Positions 62,582-64,000 of a stretch of 64,000 bases of DNA are shown here, piece after piece. How positions within the stretch are numbered: the stretch's first letter is position 1; every line of letters starts with the position of its first letter. The position numbers were made by a program, and so were the translations under genes. Below the pieces are notes generated by a model, which did not search any database, was not told the DNA's origin, and was given only the letters and a program-made list of their open reading frames with translations. This DNA is from Physella acuta. Lineage: Eukaryota > Mollusca > Gastropoda > Physidae. The stretch spans positions 359,501 to 423,500 of the forward strand of contig NW_026731895.1 of NCBI RefSeq assembly GCF_028476545.1, written 5' to 3'.

Positions 62582-62955
62582 AAATAATAATCATTAAAAA
62601 AGTTTTAAAAACCCACGTTTTCTGATTGAACTAAAAAGTAGAAAATAAATGCTATAGGCCCTACATCACAATAATGCAAGCGATCACTCTACTATAAGCG
62701 ATGAAAAACGTGGGGCGCCGAAGTAAAAGTTATATTACTATTGATTAGATAATACTATTGACTTTTATTAGGGAGCTTGTAGAGAGTCAACAGTATTAGA
62801 AACTGTAAGAAAATCACGGCGCCCCACGTTTTTGCTCGCTTATAGTAGAGTGATCGCTTGCATTATTGTGATGTAGGGCCTATAGCATTTATTTTCTACT
62901 TTTTAGTTCAATCAGAAAACGTGGGTTTTTAAAACTTTTTTAATGATTATTATTT
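62582..62955. mobile_element. long palindrome (foldback/MITE-like), 139-bp arms
   Basis: The left arm 62582-62720 and right arm 62817-62955 match as inverted copies with two mismatches (137 of 139) around a 96-base loop. The arms contain CCCACGTTTTCTGATTGAAC, CTAAAAAGTAGAAAATAAAT and AACGTGGGGCGCCG. The 20-bp CTAAAAAG word is shared with the hairpin in MyoD intron 2. The right flank repeats TATTTTCTACTTTTTAG once more. No transposase or clear target duplication. Confidence 0.88.
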
Positions 62956-63036
62956 TCTACTTTTTAGTCTTTGTCTGTTTGTTTGCATTAAAATCTTGCT
63001 ATCGATTTTATCTTTTCACTTTTTTTGGGTAAACGA

Positions 63037-63127
63037 AGACAACTCGTAAAAAGACAACTCGTAAAAAGACAACTCGTAAAAAGACAACTCGTAAAAAGAC
63101 AACTCGTAAAAAGACAACTCGTAAAAA
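63037..63127. repeat. AAAAAGACAACTCGT tandem repeat, six copies
   Basis: The same 15-bp unit as at 59606-59690, here with one copy more. It adjoins the second tRNA-like segment. Confidence 0.92.
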
Positions 63128-63238
63128 ACACGTTGTTTGAATACGTTACTGACTAGAACACATAGATTTGAACCCGTGTCGAGTGGGATAGCAATCGTGT
63201 GCCCAACCACTCGACCATATCGTCTCCCCCAAACTGGC
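63120..63238 (-). mobile_element. tRNA-like (SINE) segment, copy 2
   Basis: Nearly identical to 59691-59795, with box B complement AGATTTGAACC at 63163-63173 and box A within TGGTCGAGTGGTTGGG, which is a better match than copy 1. Confidence 0.62.
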
Positions 63239-63341
63239 CTACCTCCTGTAAGTTTAAACTCGGTTCAAGCTAAATTCTCTGCCCCTAAGCCTGTGGCGAC
63301 ATGTGATCGTTCGCTTCACTGCGCGCGAGGTACGCGTCGCT

Positions 63342-63606
63342 GGTTTTTTTTCTAATGGCTAGCAGAGGAGAATTATATATATAGATTATATAGCGGTCTA
63401 AAATGCTCAATAAAATGTTTCCATTGATCAATTTAGTAATAATAACAATTGAATATTCAATGGTCATCCAAAAGAAAGCTTCCCTGAAAATTTCAGCGCG
63501 CTAGCTAACTGGGAAGTGCCAGAAATTTCGATCGCAAGATTTGATTGGAAAGACAAACAAATAAACACACAGAGAAAGCAAGTTAAAGAAAACGTGGGAA
63601 AAATGA
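63342..63606. mobile_element. composite repeat, distal block, copy 2
   Basis: Second copy of the block at 60049-60294, differing by scattered substitutions and an ACAAATAAACACACAGAG-type insertion after GGAAAGACA. Confidence 0.7.
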
Positions 63607-64000
63607 TGAACCGTCAACAAAAAAGGGGAGGTAAGCGACAATCAGACAACTTATTAACGCCGACAAATAAAGCCGCCATTCGAATTTCCGGTCGTCTGGT
63701 CGGGGTTCCCTCCCCCCTCCCCTCCCCGGGACACGCTCAGCTTCGCAGGCAATTGACTGTGAATTTTATTGTGAGCGTGGGGCGGCCAACAGTTGCGGGG
63801 TGTCTTTGAAGCGGGTGTACGGTCGAGTCTCTCACGCCGAGTTGATGGGACAGTTTTCTTTACTAGCCCAGCATGCCGGGTAATTCAAGTGTACACACAT
63901 TTCACAGGCGTACACAAACATACACATACATTCACACTCATTCAGACACTTTATATAGCCATACAAACATACCTTATATAATTATATATATATATATATA
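63607..64000. other. window end, no gene recognised
   Basis: GC-rich at 63660-63880 with no recognised product. CA-rich sequence follows, and a (TA)n run begins near 63980 and continues past the window end. Confidence 0.45.

Overview
This is animal nuclear DNA with one recognisable protein-coding gene, a MyoD/MRF-type myogenic bHLH factor, spread over three exons on the + strand (exon 1 5370-6371, exon 2 30600-30680, exon 3 38978-39105). The protein and the repeats (tRNA-derived SINEs, hAT MITEs, very many microsatellites and minisatellites, frequent poly-G/poly-C runs) suggest a lophotrochozoan, most likely a mollusc and perhaps a gastropod. That placement is inference, not a database match.

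Layout: 1-4.8 kb is gene-free upstream sequence with tandem arrays, a SINE fragment, five CACGTG E-boxes at 15-bp spacing, and an intact-looking hAT MITE. 4.8-6.4 kb holds the candidate promoter, leader and exon 1 (N-terminal region, Cys/His-rich W motif and the whole bHLH). The exon 1 splice donor lies in a 47-bp unit repeated six times. Intron 1 (24.2 kb) contains a 7.8-kb array of a 35-bp unit (219 units with no net length change), further minisatellites, a SINE fragment and a decayed L1-like LINE. Exon 2 is 81 nt. Intron 2 (8.3 kb) carries a full SINE with target-site duplications and a 114-bp perfect inverted repeat. Exon 3 encodes the conserved C-terminal helix III. From 39.4 to 64 kb no gene was recognised. 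That part holds many tandem arrays, two more hAT MITEs, a possible Penelope-like fragment, a 139-bp-arm palindrome and a composite repeat block present twice (59.5-60.3 kb and 62.6-63.6 kb).

Most notable points: (1) the six-fold repeated splice donor of the MyoD gene; (2) exon 2, where the two conserved halves are in different frames, so either a cryptic inner acceptor is used or there is an indel; (3) the giant intronic array, whose unit contains a DR1-like nuclear-receptor motif and whose variant units reveal higher-order duplications of about 20 and 62-65 units; (4) long, nearly perfect hairpins, one inside the MyoD pre-mRNA; (5) 13 full palindromic TGACGTCA sites in 64 kb. Most other open reading frames are by-products of tandem arrays whose period is divisible by three. 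I did not find a convincing new multi-gene system.
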